Numbered from the stretch's first letter, positions 15,647 through 25,483 are shown. The stretch is 64,000 nt of DNA from Thiobacillus denitrificans (GCF_001530125.1 NZ_LDUG01000025.1:164572-228571), one strand, 5' to 3'. The notes: generated from the sequence alone by a model not told the origin. Numbers and translations are program-made.

Positions 15647-16612
15647 TCAGGTGCGCGAGGCGGGGGTGCGGCGTTTGTCGGTGCGAAGCGGTGCGGCGGA
15701 TTCCAGCCACTCCTTGATGCGGGTGGCGTCACTGGCACGATTGCCTGTGCCCCGCGCATCGAGCAGCACGATGATGACATCGCGGTTGGCGACCTGCGCC
15801 TGCATGATGAGGCAATGGCCGGCCTCGTTGATGAAGCCAGTCTTGGACAGGCCGATATGCCAGTCTTCCGCGCGGGTGAAGCGATTGGTGTTGTTGAATG
15901 CCACGGTGCGGTAGTGCACCTGGGGTTTTTGCTGCTTTTTCTGGGTCACCACGCGCTGCGAGTCGAGGGTGTAATTGCCGGCGGTGCTGATGAGGCGGAT
16001 TTCGGGGTAATTTTGATAAGCGTAATTGACGAGTTTGGCGAGGTCGTGCGCGGTCGAACGGTTGCCGCTCGACAGCCCGGTCGGCTCGACATAGACCGTG
16101 TCGTTCATGCCCAGCACGCGCGCCGTGCGGTTCATGGTGGCGACGAAGCGCTGCAGGCCGCCCGGGTAGTTGCGCCCGAGCGCGTTCGCCGCGCGGTTGT
16201 CGGACGCAATCAGCGCTAGATGCAGCAGCTGGCCGCGCGTGTAACGGGAGCCGAAGGCCAGGCGCGAACCGGTGCCCTTGAGGGTGTCGCGGTCTTCTTC
16301 GGTGATGGTGATGTGTTCATCCATAGGCTGCCCGGCGTTGAGCACCAGTATCGCCGTCATCAGCTTGGTGATCGAGGCGATCGGCGTCTGCAAGCTGGCG
16401 TTTTTTGCCAGCAGCGGTTGCCCACTGGCCTGGTCGAACACCAGCACAGAATGCGCGCTAAATTCCGGCATCGGCGCAACGTCGGGCGCCGATTGCGGGG
16501 CGGATAGTGTCGTGTCGAGCTGATCGCTCCACTGCAGGGACGTGCGGCCATCGAGCGCGGCGGCGCCGGTGTGAACGCACAACAATAACAATCCGGACAG
16601 TACAGCTTTCAT
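15647..16612 (-). CDS. pbpG: D-alanyl-D-alanine endopeptidase, PBP7/PbpG type (peptidase S11)
   Basis: 321 residues from ATG 16612, with a signal peptide cut near residue 19 (TGAAA). The three active-site motifs of class C penicillin-binding proteins are present: S80-I-T-K83, the SDN triad in LIASDNRAANALGR, and KTG in GLSKTGFINEAG. NYPGGLQRFVATMN and VYVEPTGLSSGN are typical of PbpG. It cleaves DD-crosslinks in murein in the periplasm. It is divergent from the histidine kinase gene across a 157-base spacer. Confidence 0.9.
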   Translation of the reverse strand: MKAVLSGLLLLCVHTGAAALDGRTSLQWSDQLDTTLSAPQSAPDVAPMPEFSAHSVLVFDQASGQPLLAKNASLQTPIASITKLMTAILVLNAGQPMDEHITITEEDRDTLKGTGSRLAFGSRYTRGQLLHLALIASDNRAANALGRNYPGGLQRFVATMNRTARVLGMNDTVYVEPTGLSSGNRSTAHDLAKLVNYAYQNYPEIRLISTAGNYTLDSQRVVTQKKQQKPQVHYRTVAFNNTNRFTRAEDWHIGLSKTGFINEAGHCLIMQAQVANRDVIIVLLDARGTGNRASDATRIKEWLESAAPLRTDKRRTPASRT

Positions 16613-16731
16613 ATGAACTCGCTTCAATGAAGGGCGACGGAAATGCAACACGAAGTCAATATACGGACACGCCGGCCAAAACTTTAAAACAACAGTTCAC
16701 GGCAGCGGCCTGAATGTTTTATAAGCTTAGA

Positions 16732-16759
16732 TTGACGGTGTAGCAAATTTAGTTATATA
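16732..16759 (+). promoter_or_regulatory. Sigma-70-like promoter for the kinase gene
   Basis: TTGACG at 16732-16737 and TATATA at 16754-16759 are 16 bases apart, in an AT-rich stretch. The -10 box ends only ten bases before the ATG at 16770, so the transcript would be nearly leaderless, in keeping with the lack of a ribosome binding site there. Alternatively the true start codon lies downstream. Confidence 0.45.
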
Positions 16760-16769
16760 TGGCAATGAG

Positions 16770-18797
16770 ATGCAAGAACTTTCGCACAAATCACTAAAGA
16801 AGTCGGCGCTAACAGCAGGTCTCTGTGCGCCCGGTGTGGTGGCCGAGGCACTGGAGCAGCTGATGCGAGGCGATGTCGCGCAGGCGGAGTTCACCGCCTG
16901 CGTGCGCTGCGACCCCGTGCTGGCGCTGCGTCTGCAGTTGCAACCCGTCGATTTCGGTACGCAGCAGGATCTGCTGCGGGCGCTGTTGCTGGCCGCGCCG
17001 GTCGCATCCGGTGCGGCGCAGGTGGCCCATGCGGCGCGTTGGCGCCAGTCGCTTGGCGTCGCGCATCTGGCGCAGGCGCTGGCGCTCCGCGCCGGCGTGG
17101 CCGATGCCGAGGCGGCCTGGATCGCCGGCCTTGCCCACAATCTGGCGGATTATCTCGATACGGCCCCCACGCCGCCGGCGCACGCCGCCGACTGGCTGAT
17201 CGAACTCGACTCCGACGGCTGGCTGGCCGACGCCGTGCGCTACCACGCCGAACCGCTGGTACGCGGGCGCGCAGCGCATCCGCTGGTGCGCATCGTCCAG
17301 CTTTCCTATCAACTCGTGACCCGTGCCGACGCGGTGGACAGCGTGGACGTGCGCGCCGCGCTCGCCGCCCTGCAGTTGGGTGCGGGCGAAGCCGCCCAGT
17401 TGCTGGGCGACAGCCTGGAGCAGACGCGACAGCTGGCGCAGCGCTTCGGGCTGGTCGATGCGCTGGCGCATACGATTCCACCCGGGCTTCAGCCCGCAGT
17501 GGATCGGAGTCCTTTAGGGCCGACGTCTGGCGGCGGGTTCGAGCGTCTCGCCCGTCTGTATGCGGCGCAGGCGGTGCAATCGGCGCTGCACAGCCACTTC
17601 CGTCAGGCAAGCGGGGCCGGCCAGGTGTTTACGCTGCTGCAGGACGCTTTGCGTGCCCTGTTCGGGATTGAACGCGCCTGCCTGTTCGCGCCTGCCGGCG
17701 ACGGCACCCTGCAGATGACGCAGCTGATTCCCGCGGCCGCCGGCCTCTCCGCGCTGGCGATTCCGCCCGACGACGCCCTTTCGGCGCTGCCGCGCGCGCT
17801 GGCGCGCAACGCCCCCCAGCAGTTCAAGCGCTTTGATCCGGACGCGGCGCTGGTCGACGGACAGATCGCCCGCCTGCTCGATGTATCGCGCTTTATTTGC
17901 CAGTCGCTGGCGTTGAGCGATGGCCGGACGGGCGTGCTGGTGGCGGGCGATGCCTTGCCCGGCCTCGGCGCGTTGCCGCTGTGGCGGTTCACCCTGGCCG
18001 AATGTGCCGAGGCCTTGATGCCGCTTCCGTTGGCAATGCCCGCACCGGCTGCGCCGATACAAGCGGCGCCCGCGCCGAGCGACGACATTTCACGCGACCG
18101 GGTCCGACGCGCCATTCATGAAGTGGCCAACCCGCTCACCATCATGCGCAATTACGTCAACCTGCTGTCCGATCGCCTGGGCGCGGATTCGGCGGTGCAG
18201 CGCGACCTCGGCATCATCAGCGACGAAATCGAGCGGGTGGCGCGCATCGTGCGCGGCATCACCGCGGTCGAGGAAAACGCGCCGCCTGCCGCGGCACTCG
18301 AACTGGTGTCGGTCAACAGCGTCGTCTCGGAACTGGTGCGAATGTCGCTCGGCACCCTGTTCGCGCCGAACAAGGTCAATGTGCAGATCGACCTCAACCC
18401 CGACGTGCCGCCACTGCCGCTGCAGAAAGACCTGCTGAAGCAGGTGCTGTTCAACCTGGCCAAGAATGCGGTCGAGGCCATGCACGCCGGCGGCCATCTC
18501 AAATTCACCACGCGGCTGGTCGACGTGGACGGCCTGCGCCAGGTCGAAATCGAAGTGGCCGACACCGGCCCCGGCCTGCCGGCAGCGGTGACGTCACACC
18601 TGTTCGAACCGGTGGTCAGCGAGAAGGGCGGCGATCACGCCGGGCTTGGTCTGACCATCAGCCGCAGCCTGGTCGAGCGCATGAGTGGCCACCTCAACTG
18701 CACCAGCACGCCGCAAGGCACCCATTTTTTGATCCGCCTGCCGACCTTGCAAAACAGCGAGGCCCCGCTCACGACAACACGCTACGGGTCGATGTAA
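16770..18797 (+). CDS. Sensor histidine kinase with HDOD-like and GAF-like regions
   Basis: 675 residues. The N-terminal 230 residues resemble a degenerate HDOD domain (GVAHLAQALALRAGVADAEAAWIAGLAHNLADYLD). Residues about 260-420 look GAF-like (LFGIERACLFAP). The kinase core follows: H450 in IHEVANPLTIM (a variant H-box), N-box LFNLAKNAVEAM, G1 ADTGPGLP and G2 GLGLTISRSLVERM. No membrane segment is seen, so it is cytoplasmic. Residues ~233-251 are encoded by a 53-bp interspersed repeat. The response regulator gene starts 21 bases downstream and is the obvious phosphotransfer partner. Confidence 0.85.
   Translation: MQELSHKSLKKSALTAGLCAPGVVAEALEQLMRGDVAQAEFTACVRCDPVLALRLQLQPVDFGTQQDLLRALLLAAPVASGAAQVAHAARWRQSLGVAHLAQALALRAGVADAEAAWIAGLAHNLADYLDTAPTPPAHAADWLIELDSDGWLADAVRYHAEPLVRGRAAHPLVRIVQLSYQLVTRADAVDSVDVRAALAALQLGAGEAAQLLGDSLEQTRQLAQRFGLVDALAHTIPPGLQPAVDRSPLGPTSGGGFERLARLYAAQAVQSALHSHFRQASGAGQVFTLLQDALRALFGIERACLFAPAGDGTLQMTQLIPAAAGLSALAIPPDDALSALPRALARNAPQQFKRFDPDAALVDGQIARLLDVSRFICQSLALSDGRTGVLVAGDALPGLGALPLWRFTLAECAEALMPLPLAMPAPAAPIQAAPAPSDDISRDRVRRAIHEVANPLTIMRNYVNLLSDRLGADSAVQRDLGIISDEIERVARIVRGITAVEENAPPAAALELVSVNSVVSELVRMSLGTLFAPNKVNVQIDLNPDVPPLPLQKDLLKQVLFNLAKNAVEAMHAGGHLKFTTRLVDVDGLRQVEIEVADTGPGLPAAVTSHLFEPVVSEKGGDHAGLGLTISRSLVERMSGHLNCTSTPQGTHFLIRLPTLQNSEAPLTTTRYGSM
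17468..17520 (+). repeat. 53-bp hairpin repeat, copy 1, inside the kinase gene
   Basis: Contains the perfect inner hairpin CGGGCT-TC-AGCCCG and ends in GGATCGGAGTCCTTTAGGGC. It matches 58924-58976 over all 53 bases with about four differences. It is read in frame and encodes HTIPPGLQPAVDRSPLG at the junction of the HDOD-like and GAF-like regions. Confidence 0.85.
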
Positions 18798-18818
18798 CCT
18801 GTGCATAAGGAGAACTTC

Positions 18819-21026
18819 GTGTCAGACAATCCCATTCAACTCTCTCCACAGTGCAGTGCGATCAGCAGCTTTCCGGTTCGCCAGCGTCTTCTGGTGGTGG
18901 ATGATGAGGTGCTGATTCTGGAAGGCCTGACGCGCCTGCTTGCCACCCGCGATTACGAAGTGGTGACCGCCAACGGCGGCTGCGAGGCCCTGATCGCCAT
19001 CGGCAAGCAGCAGTTCGATGCCATCTTGCTGGATTTGGGAATGCCCGACCTCAACGGCAACGAGGTGCTGCGCTTCGTGACCGAACGTGGCGTCGACACC
19101 CCGGTGATCGTGGTGTCCGGCGACAGCACCATCGATGCGGCGATCCGCGCGTTGCGCGGCGGCGCAGCCGATTTTGTACGCAAACCGTATGAACCCGAAG
19201 AACTGCTGCGCCGCATCGAGAACACGCTGACGCGACGGCGGCTTGAGAAGGAAAACAACCACATCCTGCAGCGCCTGCAGCAGTCGGAAAAGTGGCATCG
19301 TTTCCTGGTCAACAGTTCGCCCGATTTCATCTACACCCTGGACTGCGAAGGCCGCTTCACCTTCGTCAACGACCGCGTCGAAAGCCTGCTCGGTTACAGC
19401 AGCAAAGAGCTGCTGGGCCAGCATTACAGCCTGGTGATCCACGAAGACGACATCGCGCGCGCCGAGCATATCTTCAACGAACGCCGCGCCGGCGACCGCA
19501 GTGCGCGCAACATCGAAATCCATCTCAAGTGCAACCCCGGGATGCGGCGCCCGCGCCTGATGAACGGCCGCTGCAAGTCGGTCGAACTCACCGCCACCGG
19601 CATGTACGACGAGGAAGCCAGCCCGTTTGAGCAGCGCTTCATCGGCAGCTACGGCGTCGCCAAGGACATCACCGAGCGCAAGCAGGCCGAGGAGACCGTG
19701 CACTACCAGGCCTACCACGATCTGCTCACCGGGCTGCCCAACCGCGCGCTGTTCCGCGACCACCTCGGCCTCATGCTGGCGCAGGCCCGCCGCACCCAGC
19801 AGCCGCTGGCGGTGCTGAGCCTCGACCTCGATCACTTCAAGGTCATCAACGACTCGCTCGGCCACGCCATCGGCGACGAGTTGCTGCTCGCCGTCGGGGC
19901 GCGGCTGCGCCAGTGCCTGCGCGAAGGCGACACCCTGGCGCGCCTGGGTGGCGACGAATTCGCGGTGCTGCTGCCCACCCTGGTGTCGCGCAGCGACGTC
20001 GAGCACATCTGCCGCAAGATCATTCAGGTGCTGTCCAAGCCGGTGTACGTCAAGGGCCACGAAATCTACATCTCGGTCAGCATCGGCGCCTGCGTCGCGC
20101 CGGAAGACGGCGACATGATCGACAGCCTCATTCGCCAGGCTGAAATCGCCATGTATCGGGCCAAGTCGCAGGGCCGCAGCCGTTTGCAGTTCTGGGAAGC
20201 CGGCATGCAGGCGCCCTATTCCGAACGCATGCAGATCGAGGTCGACCTGCGCCGGGCGCTGGCGCGCAATGAATTCGTGCTGTTCTATCAGCCGCAGGTC
20301 GACACCGTCACCGGCGAAGTGCGCGGGTTCGAAGCCCTGCTGCGCTGGTGGCATCCGCAGCGCGGCCTCCTCACCCCCGCCGATTTCATCCCGGTGGCCG
20401 AAGAGTGCGGCGTTATCGTCCCCATCGGCGACTGGGTGCTGCGCCAGGCTGCCGAGCAAATGGCCGAATGGCGCCGCGCCGGGCTGCCGCCGGTGCGGCT
20501 GTCGGTCAACATTTCCGCCCGCCAGCTTGAAAGCGCCGACTTCGTCGACAGTGTCATGCGCGCCGTTCAGGTGTATTCGCTGGATGGCAACCTGCTGGAG
20601 CTGGAAATCACCGAAACCCTCCTGATGCGGGATTTCGAGGCCAATGCCATCAAGCTCGGACGCCTCTCCGTTGCCGGCATCCGGCTCGCCATCGACGATT
20701 TCGGCACCGGTTACAGCTCATTCAAGTACCTGTCGCGCTTCCCCATTCACACCCTCAAGATCGACCAGTCCTTCGTGCAGGAGCTCGACCGCGAAGAGAA
20801 CATGTCTATCGTCAACGCCATGATCGCCATGGGGCGCGGCATGAATCTCAACGTCGTCGCCGAAGGCGTCGAAACCGAAGCCCAGCGCGCGCTGCTGCAG
20901 CAGATGCAGTGCCACGAGGTGCAGGGCTATTACTACAGCCCCCCGGTTTCCAGCCACGAAGCCACCGCCCTGCTGGGTCGGCATGCGCGCGGCTTCGAGC
21001 AGCATGACCAGCGGGTGGCGGGTTAG
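18819..21026 (+). CDS. Response regulator with PAS, GGDEF and EAL domains (c-di-GMP turnover)
   Basis: 735 residues from GTG 18819, chosen for the AAGGAG site six bases upstream. Order: receiver (about 28-140) with phospho-acceptor D72 in ILLDLGMPD; PAS (about 165-290, NSSPDFIYTLD); GGDEF (about 300-460) with intact LGGDEFAVLL near 377; EAL (about 480-730) with FEALLRWWHP at E505 and later ITETLLM, DDFGTGYSS and EGVET. Both catalytic signatures are intact, so it could make or degrade c-di-GMP. The kinase immediately upstream probably phosphorylates D72. Confidence 0.93.
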   Translation: MSDNPIQLSPQCSAISSFPVRQRLLVVDDEVLILEGLTRLLATRDYEVVTANGGCEALIAIGKQQFDAILLDLGMPDLNGNEVLRFVTERGVDTPVIVVSGDSTIDAAIRALRGGAADFVRKPYEPEELLRRIENTLTRRRLEKENNHILQRLQQSEKWHRFLVNSSPDFIYTLDCEGRFTFVNDRVESLLGYSSKELLGQHYSLVIHEDDIARAEHIFNERRAGDRSARNIEIHLKCNPGMRRPRLMNGRCKSVELTATGMYDEEASPFEQRFIGSYGVAKDITERKQAEETVHYQAYHDLLTGLPNRALFRDHLGLMLAQARRTQQPLAVLSLDLDHFKVINDSLGHAIGDELLLAVGARLRQCLREGDTLARLGGDEFAVLLPTLVSRSDVEHICRKIIQVLSKPVYVKGHEIYISVSIGACVAPEDGDMIDSLIRQAEIAMYRAKSQGRSRLQFWEAGMQAPYSERMQIEVDLRRALARNEFVLFYQPQVDTVTGEVRGFEALLRWWHPQRGLLTPADFIPVAEECGVIVPIGDWVLRQAAEQMAEWRRAGLPPVRLSVNISARQLESADFVDSVMRAVQVYSLDGNLLELEITETLLMRDFEANAIKLGRLSVAGIRLAIDDFGTGYSSFKYLSRFPIHTLKIDQSFVQELDREENMSIVNAMIAMGRGMNLNVVAEGVETEAQRALLQQMQCHEVQGYYYSPPVSSHEATALLGRHARGFEQHDQRVAG

Positions 21027-21036
21027 TCTGGAATGA

Positions 21037-23214
21037 TCAGTCGCCGCGCAGTGCGGCCTTGAACTGCCGCCGCCGCCGGTGCAGGGTCGGCTCGGTGTAG
21101 CCGTTCGGCGCGCGCCGCCCATGGAAAATCATGTCCTGCGCGGCCTGAAAGGCCAGGCTGATGTAGTGCGGCGCCATGTTGACGTATTGAGGGTCGCCGG
21201 CATTTTGCTGGTCCACAAGGCGCGCCATGCGCCTGAGCGCTCCCATTACCTGAGTTTCGCTGATCACGCCGTGATGCAGCCAGTTGGCGATGTGCTGACT
21301 GGCGATGCGTAGCGTCGCCCGGTCTTCCATCAGGCCGACGTTGTCGAGGTCCGGCACCTTGGACGCCCCCATGCCCTGGTCGATCCAGCGCACGACATAG
21401 CCGAGCAGTCCCTGGATGTTGTTGTCCAGTTCCTGCTGGATGTCCTCGGCTGACCAGGCTGGCTTCGTAACCACGGGGATGGCCAGCAGGTCGTCGAGCG
21501 CGGCCTGTGGCCGTTCGCGCAGGGCCTGCTGGCGGGCGAAGACGTCGACCCGGTGATAGTGGATGGCGTGCAGGGTGGCGGCGGTGGGCGACGGCACCCA
21601 GGCGCAGCTGGCGCCGGCCTCGGGGTGCGTTTGCTTGCTCGCCATCATCGCTGCCATGCGGTCGGGCATGGTCCACATGCCCTTGCCAATCTGCGCACGC
21701 CCCGCGAGGCCGCAGGTCAGCCCGATGTCGACGTTCCAGTTCTCGTAGGCTCTGAGCCAGGCGGCGGATTTCATCTCGCCCTTGCGCAGCACCGGGCCGG
21801 CCTCCATCGAGGTGTGGATCTCGTCGCCGGTGCGATCGAGGAAGCCGGTGTTGATGAAGATCAGCCGCTCGCGCGCCGCTCGGATGCATTCCTTGAGGTT
21901 GAGCGTGGTGCGGCGCTCCTCGTCCATGACGCCAAGCTTTAGCGTGTTCTTCGGCAGGTTCAGCACGTCTTCGATGCGCGCGAACAAATCCACGGTGAAA
22001 GCGACTTCATCCGGACCGTGCTGCTTGGGTTTGACGATGTAGACGCTGCCTGCGCGGCTGTTGCGCAGGGGGCTGGTGCCCTTGAGGTCGTGCAGTGCGC
22101 AGGTGCTGACAATCAGGCCGTCGAGCAGACCTTCGAACACCTCGTTGCCCGCCTCGTCCAGCACCGCGTCGGTGGTCATCAGGTGGCCGACGGTGCGCAC
22201 CAGCATCAGGCTGCGGCCGGGAATCTCGAAGTCGCGGCCCTCGGGCGAGCGGTAGCGGCGGTCCGGGTTGAGGCTGCGGGTGAGCGTCTTGCCGCCCTTG
22301 TCGAAGCTGCTGGCGAGCTCGCCCTTCATCAGGCCCAGCCAGTTGCGATAGACATTCACCTTGTCACCGGCATCCACCGCGGCCACCGAATCTTCGCAAT
22401 CCATGATGGTGGTGATCGCCGCTTCCAGAAAAATGTCGCGGATACCGGTGGGATGCAGTTCGTGGATGGGGTGATCGGTGTTGAAATGAATCTCGAAGTA
22501 CAGGCCGTGGTGCGCCAGCAGCAGCGAACTGATTGCCCCGGATTTCTCCTGATATCCCTTGAATTGCCCGGGGTCGCGCAGTCCGGTATGTGCCCCGCTC
22601 GACAGCGTCACCGCGAGTTGACCCGCCTTGACCGTATAGGCGATGGCATCGATGTAGCTGCCCTCGCGCAAGGGCGTGGCCTCGTCGAGGAAGGCCTTGG
22701 CGTAGGTGATGACCTTGGAACCCCGCACCGGATTGAACGCGCCCTTCTGCTCGGCGCCGCCATCATAGGGAATAACGTCGGTGCCGTAGAGGGCGTCGAA
22801 CAGGCTGCCCCAGCGCGCATTGGCGGCATTCAGCGCGTAGCGGGCGTTGTTCACCGGCACCACCAGCTGCGGGCCGGCGATGCGGGCGATTTCGGCGTCG
22901 ACATTTTCGGTGCCGATGACAAAATCTTCGCCCTCCGGCAGCAGGTAGCCGATGTCGACCAGGTGCTGCTTGTAGGCGGCGGCGTCGTGCGGCTGGCCCC
23001 GGCGCTCAAGGTGCCAGGCATCGATGCGCGCCTGCAGTTCGTCGCGGCGCGTCAGCAGGGCGCGGTTGCGCGGGGTCAGCTCGCGCAGCATGTCGGCGAA
23101 ACCCTGCCACACATGGTCGCTGGATATGCCGGTGCCCGGCGCGATCTCGTCGCGCACCAGATCGAAAAGGGGTTTTGCAATCTGCAGGCCGGCTACCGTG
23201 ATGCGTGCGCTCAT
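21037..23214 (-). CDS. glcB: Malate synthase G
   Basis: 725 residues, the full length of the monomeric G isoform. Landmarks include [30 protein letters not shown] (metal-site region), [37 protein letters not shown] and [18 protein letters not shown]. It condenses glyoxylate with acetyl-CoA to malate in the cytoplasm. On the minus strand it lies downstream of the TRAP-GarR-HprA genes, with a 260-base gap to hprA, so it may share their regulation or have its own promoter. The functional pairing with glyoxylate enzymes is consistent. Confidence 0.95.
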   Translation of the reverse strand: MSARITVAGLQIAKPLFDLVRDEIAPGTGISSDHVWQGFADMLRELTPRNRALLTRRDELQARIDAWHLERRGQPHDAAAYKQHLVDIGYLLPEGEDFVIGTENVDAEIARIAGPQLVVPVNNARYALNAANARWGSLFDALYGTDVIPYDGGAEQKGAFNPVRGSKVITYAKAFLDEATPLREGSYIDAIAYTVKAGQLAVTLSSGAHTGLRDPGQFKGYQEKSGAISSLLLAHHGLYFEIHFNTDHPIHELHPTGIRDIFLEAAITTIMDCEDSVAAVDAGDKVNVYRNWLGLMKGELASSFDKGGKTLTRSLNPDRRYRSPEGRDFEIPGRSLMLVRTVGHLMTTDAVLDEAGNEVFEGLLDGLIVSTCALHDLKGTSPLRNSRAGSVYIVKPKQHGPDEVAFTVDLFARIEDVLNLPKNTLKLGVMDEERRTTLNLKECIRAARERLIFINTGFLDRTGDEIHTSMEAGPVLRKGEMKSAAWLRAYENWNVDIGLTCGLAGRAQIGKGMWTMPDRMAAMMASKQTHPEAGASCAWVPSPTAATLHAIHYHRVDVFARQQALRERPQAALDDLLAIPVVTKPAWSAEDIQQELDNNIQGLLGYVVRWIDQGMGASKVPDLDNVGLMEDRATLRIASQHIANWLHHGVISETQVMGALRRMARLVDQQNAGDPQYVNMAPHYISLAFQAAQDMIFHGRRAPNGYTEPTLHRRRRQFKAALRGD

Positions 23215-23474
23215 TTCATGGCCTCGATCATCCTAGAAACCGCAGTTGGACGCGCTCGATGGTGCGTCTGGGCGGGTGTATGCCGCGAAGCGAGGAGGCG
23301 GCAGGCCGGGGCCTGCAACGACGGGCGACCAAGGCAGGCGCACGACCAGGCGTGCCAGCGGGTGCGTAGCGGACTCACCCTGTAGGGGGGCGTGGTCGAA
23401 GGCAGAAAAACTAATATCCATGCTGCATTCCTCAGGGTGATGAGCGGTCAACTGCGGTTTTTAGGATCATGCGT
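23215..23474. other. Spacer between hprA and glcB, possible 61-codon ORF
   Basis: On the minus strand a frame from ATG 23421 to 23233 has a GAGGA-like site upstream and could encode 61 residues (starting MDISFSAFDHAP). The product is proline- and serine-rich and resembles nothing I know; its codon pattern is not convincing. I consider it an untranslated leader of glcB more likely than a gene. Confidence 0.3.
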
Positions 23475-24425
23475 TCAGGTGACGACATTGCTGGGCCTGC
23501 CGGCAACGAAGGCCTCGATGTTGTCCACCAGCTGATCGGCAAGAAACTGCATGGCCTCGCGGCTGGACCAGGAGACATGGGGCGTGAGGATGAAATTGGG
23601 CAGGTCGAGATCGAGCAGCGGGTTGCCTGCATTCGGCGGCTCCACCGAGAGCACGTCGAACCCCGCGCCGGCGATGCGCTGCGACTTCAGTGCCTCGACA
23701 AGCGTCACTTCGTCCACCAGATTGCCGCGCGCGGTGTTGATGAGAATCGCGGTGGATTTCATCAAGCCGAATTCGCGCGCCGCAATCATGTGGCGCGTCT
23801 CCGGCGTCAGCGGGGTATGCAGCGAGATCACGTCCGCCTCGCACAACACGCCGTCGAAGGCCGTGTAGCCTTCGCGCGTTTCCGTCGCCTGTTTATGCTC
23901 GGCGATCAGCACGCGCATACCAAAGGCCTCGGCAAGCTTTTGCATGCCATGGCCCAGCGAGCCATAGCCCACCAGCCCCAGCGTGCTGCCAAACAGATCG
24001 TTTACGGGTCGGGTAAACAGACAGAACTGATCGGCCTGTTGCCACAATCCCGCACGCACATCCTGCTGCCAGCCCAGCAAATTGCGACGCAACGCCAGCA
24101 TCATCATGAAGGCGTGTTCCGGCACCGCGTGCACGGCATAGTTGCGGATGTTGGAAACGATGATGCCGTTTGCCTTACAGTAGGCAAGATCGATGTTGTC
24201 GGTACCAGTGGCCGCCGCCGCGATCATTTTCACGTTCGGCGCTTGCGTCAGCATTTCACCCGGGAGTTTGACCTTGTTGCTGATGATCACGCTGGCGTCG
24301 TGAATGCGCTCCGCCATCTCACTCGCCTGGGTCTGATCGTAATCGATCCACTCATGGACGAAGCTTGGTGTGCGCAGGCTGGCGATCAGGCTCTTGCGGT
24401 CGAGAAAAACGATTTTGTGTGTCAT
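23475..24425 (-). CDS. hprA: Glycerate dehydrogenase/hydroxypyruvate reductase (D-2-hydroxyacid dehydrogenase)
   Basis: 316 residues from ATG 24425. The catalytic half-domains (about 1-100 and 290-316) flank a Rossmann domain with GLVGYGSLGHGM. Catalytic residues are visible: Arg in INTARGNLVDE, Glu in DVLSVEPPN and His in LTPHVSWSS. The IVFLDR start and ATGTDNIDLA are typical of HprA-type enzymes that reduce hydroxypyruvate to D-glycerate. It is preceded by a GarR-type reductase, with a 118-base gap holding a palindromic repeat. The half-length homologue at 13382-13735 aligns to its first 115 residues. Confidence 0.88.
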   Translation of the reverse strand: MTHKIVFLDRKSLIASLRTPSFVHEWIDYDQTQASEMAERIHDASVIISNKVKLPGEMLTQAPNVKMIAAAATGTDNIDLAYCKANGIIVSNIRNYAVHAVPEHAFMMMLALRRNLLGWQQDVRAGLWQQADQFCLFTRPVNDLFGSTLGLVGYGSLGHGMQKLAEAFGMRVLIAEHKQATETREGYTAFDGVLCEADVISLHTPLTPETRHMIAAREFGLMKSTAILINTARGNLVDEVTLVEALKSQRIAGAGFDVLSVEPPNAGNPLLDLDLPNFILTPHVSWSSREAMQFLADQLVDNIEAFVAGRPSNVVT

Positions 24426-24437
24426 AGGGGAAATCCA

Positions 24438-24534
24438 TTTATCCACGAATACCCGGAGGGCATAAAGAACACGAAGGGTCACGAATAAAACCCCATCACA
24501 TTCCTTTCGTGTTTCTTCGTGCCCTTCGTGGAAA
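24438..24534. repeat. CACGAA-type long palindromic intergenic repeat
   Basis: Left arm near 24441-24485 (TCCACGAA..., GGGCATAAAGAACACGAAGG) and right arm 24501-24534 (CTTTCGTGTTTCTTCGTGCCC, TTCGTGGA) are complementary over most of their length, allowing a hairpin of about 30 imperfect pairs. It fills most of the gap between the garR-type and hprA genes. The architecture parallels the CACAGAG repeats elsewhere in the window but the units differ. Confidence 0.75.
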
Positions 24535-24543
24535 AAACGTTTT

Positions 24544-25422
24544 CTACCGCTCCATGCCGGACTCGCGCTCGACGATCCTCATCACCGCCGCCGAATCCAG
24601 TTCCGCACCGCCGGTGCCCATCAGCGCATTGAGATGCTGCATCACCAGCGCCGCACCCGGCAGCGACAGCCCGAGCTCCTTCGCGGTCTGCATCACGATG
24701 TTGATGTCCTTCTGGTGCAGCTTCGTCTTGAAGCCGGGCGTGTAGTCGTTGTCCAGCATGCGCTTGCCGTGCACTTCGAGGATGCGGCTGCCGGCAAAGC
24801 CGCCCATGAGCGCGTCGCGCACCTTGGCCGGATCGACGCCGTTCTTGCGGGCGAAGGTGAGCGCCTCGGCCACGGCCTCGATGGTCACTGCCACCACGAT
24901 CTGGTTGCAGGCCTTGGCCACCTGGCCGGCGCCGTAGTCGCCCACGTGCACGGTGTTCTTGCCCATGGCCTCGAACACCGGCTTCACGCGCTCGAACACC
25001 TCGGGCTTGCCGCCCACCATGATGGAGAGCGTGGCGTTGATCGCCCCCACCTCGCCGCCGGATACGGGCGCATCCAGCATGTCGATTCCGCGCGCGCGCA
25101 GCTGCGCGGCCATGTGGCGCGTGGCAGTGGGCGAGATGGTGCTCATGTCGACCACCACCGAGCCGGACTTGGCACCATGAATCACGCCGTTGTCGCCGAA
25201 GATGACCTCTTCGACGTCGGGCGTGTCGGACACCATGACGATAATGATGTCGGCCTGCGCTGCCGCTTCCGCGATCGACGCACATCCGGCGCAGCCAGCT
25301 TCCAAAGGCGGGGTCATGGTTTCCGGCCGGCGGCCGTGCACGAATACCGTGTGCCCCGCCTTGTGCAGATTGACGGCCATGGGCTTGCCCATGATGCCCA
25401 TACCGATGAATGCAATGTTCAT
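24544..25422 (-). CDS. garR: 2-hydroxy-3-oxopropionate (tartronate semialdehyde) reductase
   Basis: 292 residues from ATG 25422, right at the Rossmann strand NIAFIGMGIMGKPMAVNL. Signature features: DMSTISPTATR, MLDAPVSGGEVGA, catalytic lysine in GAGQVAKACNQIV and FAGSRILEVHGKRM. It reduces tartronate semialdehyde to D-glycerate with NAD(P)H. Position between a TRAP transporter and hprA/glcB supports the glyoxylate-to-glycerate role, although 3-hydroxyisobutyrate dehydrogenase activity cannot be excluded from sequence alone. Confidence 0.88.
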   Translation of the reverse strand: MNIAFIGMGIMGKPMAVNLHKAGHTVFVHGRRPETMTPPLEAGCAGCASIAEAAAQADIIIVMVSDTPDVEEVIFGDNGVIHGAKSGSVVVDMSTISPTATRHMAAQLRARGIDMLDAPVSGGEVGAINATLSIMVGGKPEVFERVKPVFEAMGKNTVHVGDYGAGQVAKACNQIVVAVTIEAVAEALTFARKNGVDPAKVRDALMGGFAGSRILEVHGKRMLDNDYTPGFKTKLHQKDINIVMQTAKELGLSLPGAALVMQHLNALMGTGGAELDSAAVMRIVERESGMER

Positions 25423-25483
25423 CGCTTCCCTCCGCTGAATGCAACTCAAAGCCGTCGCAGGACACCGCCTGCCCGGCGCCCGC

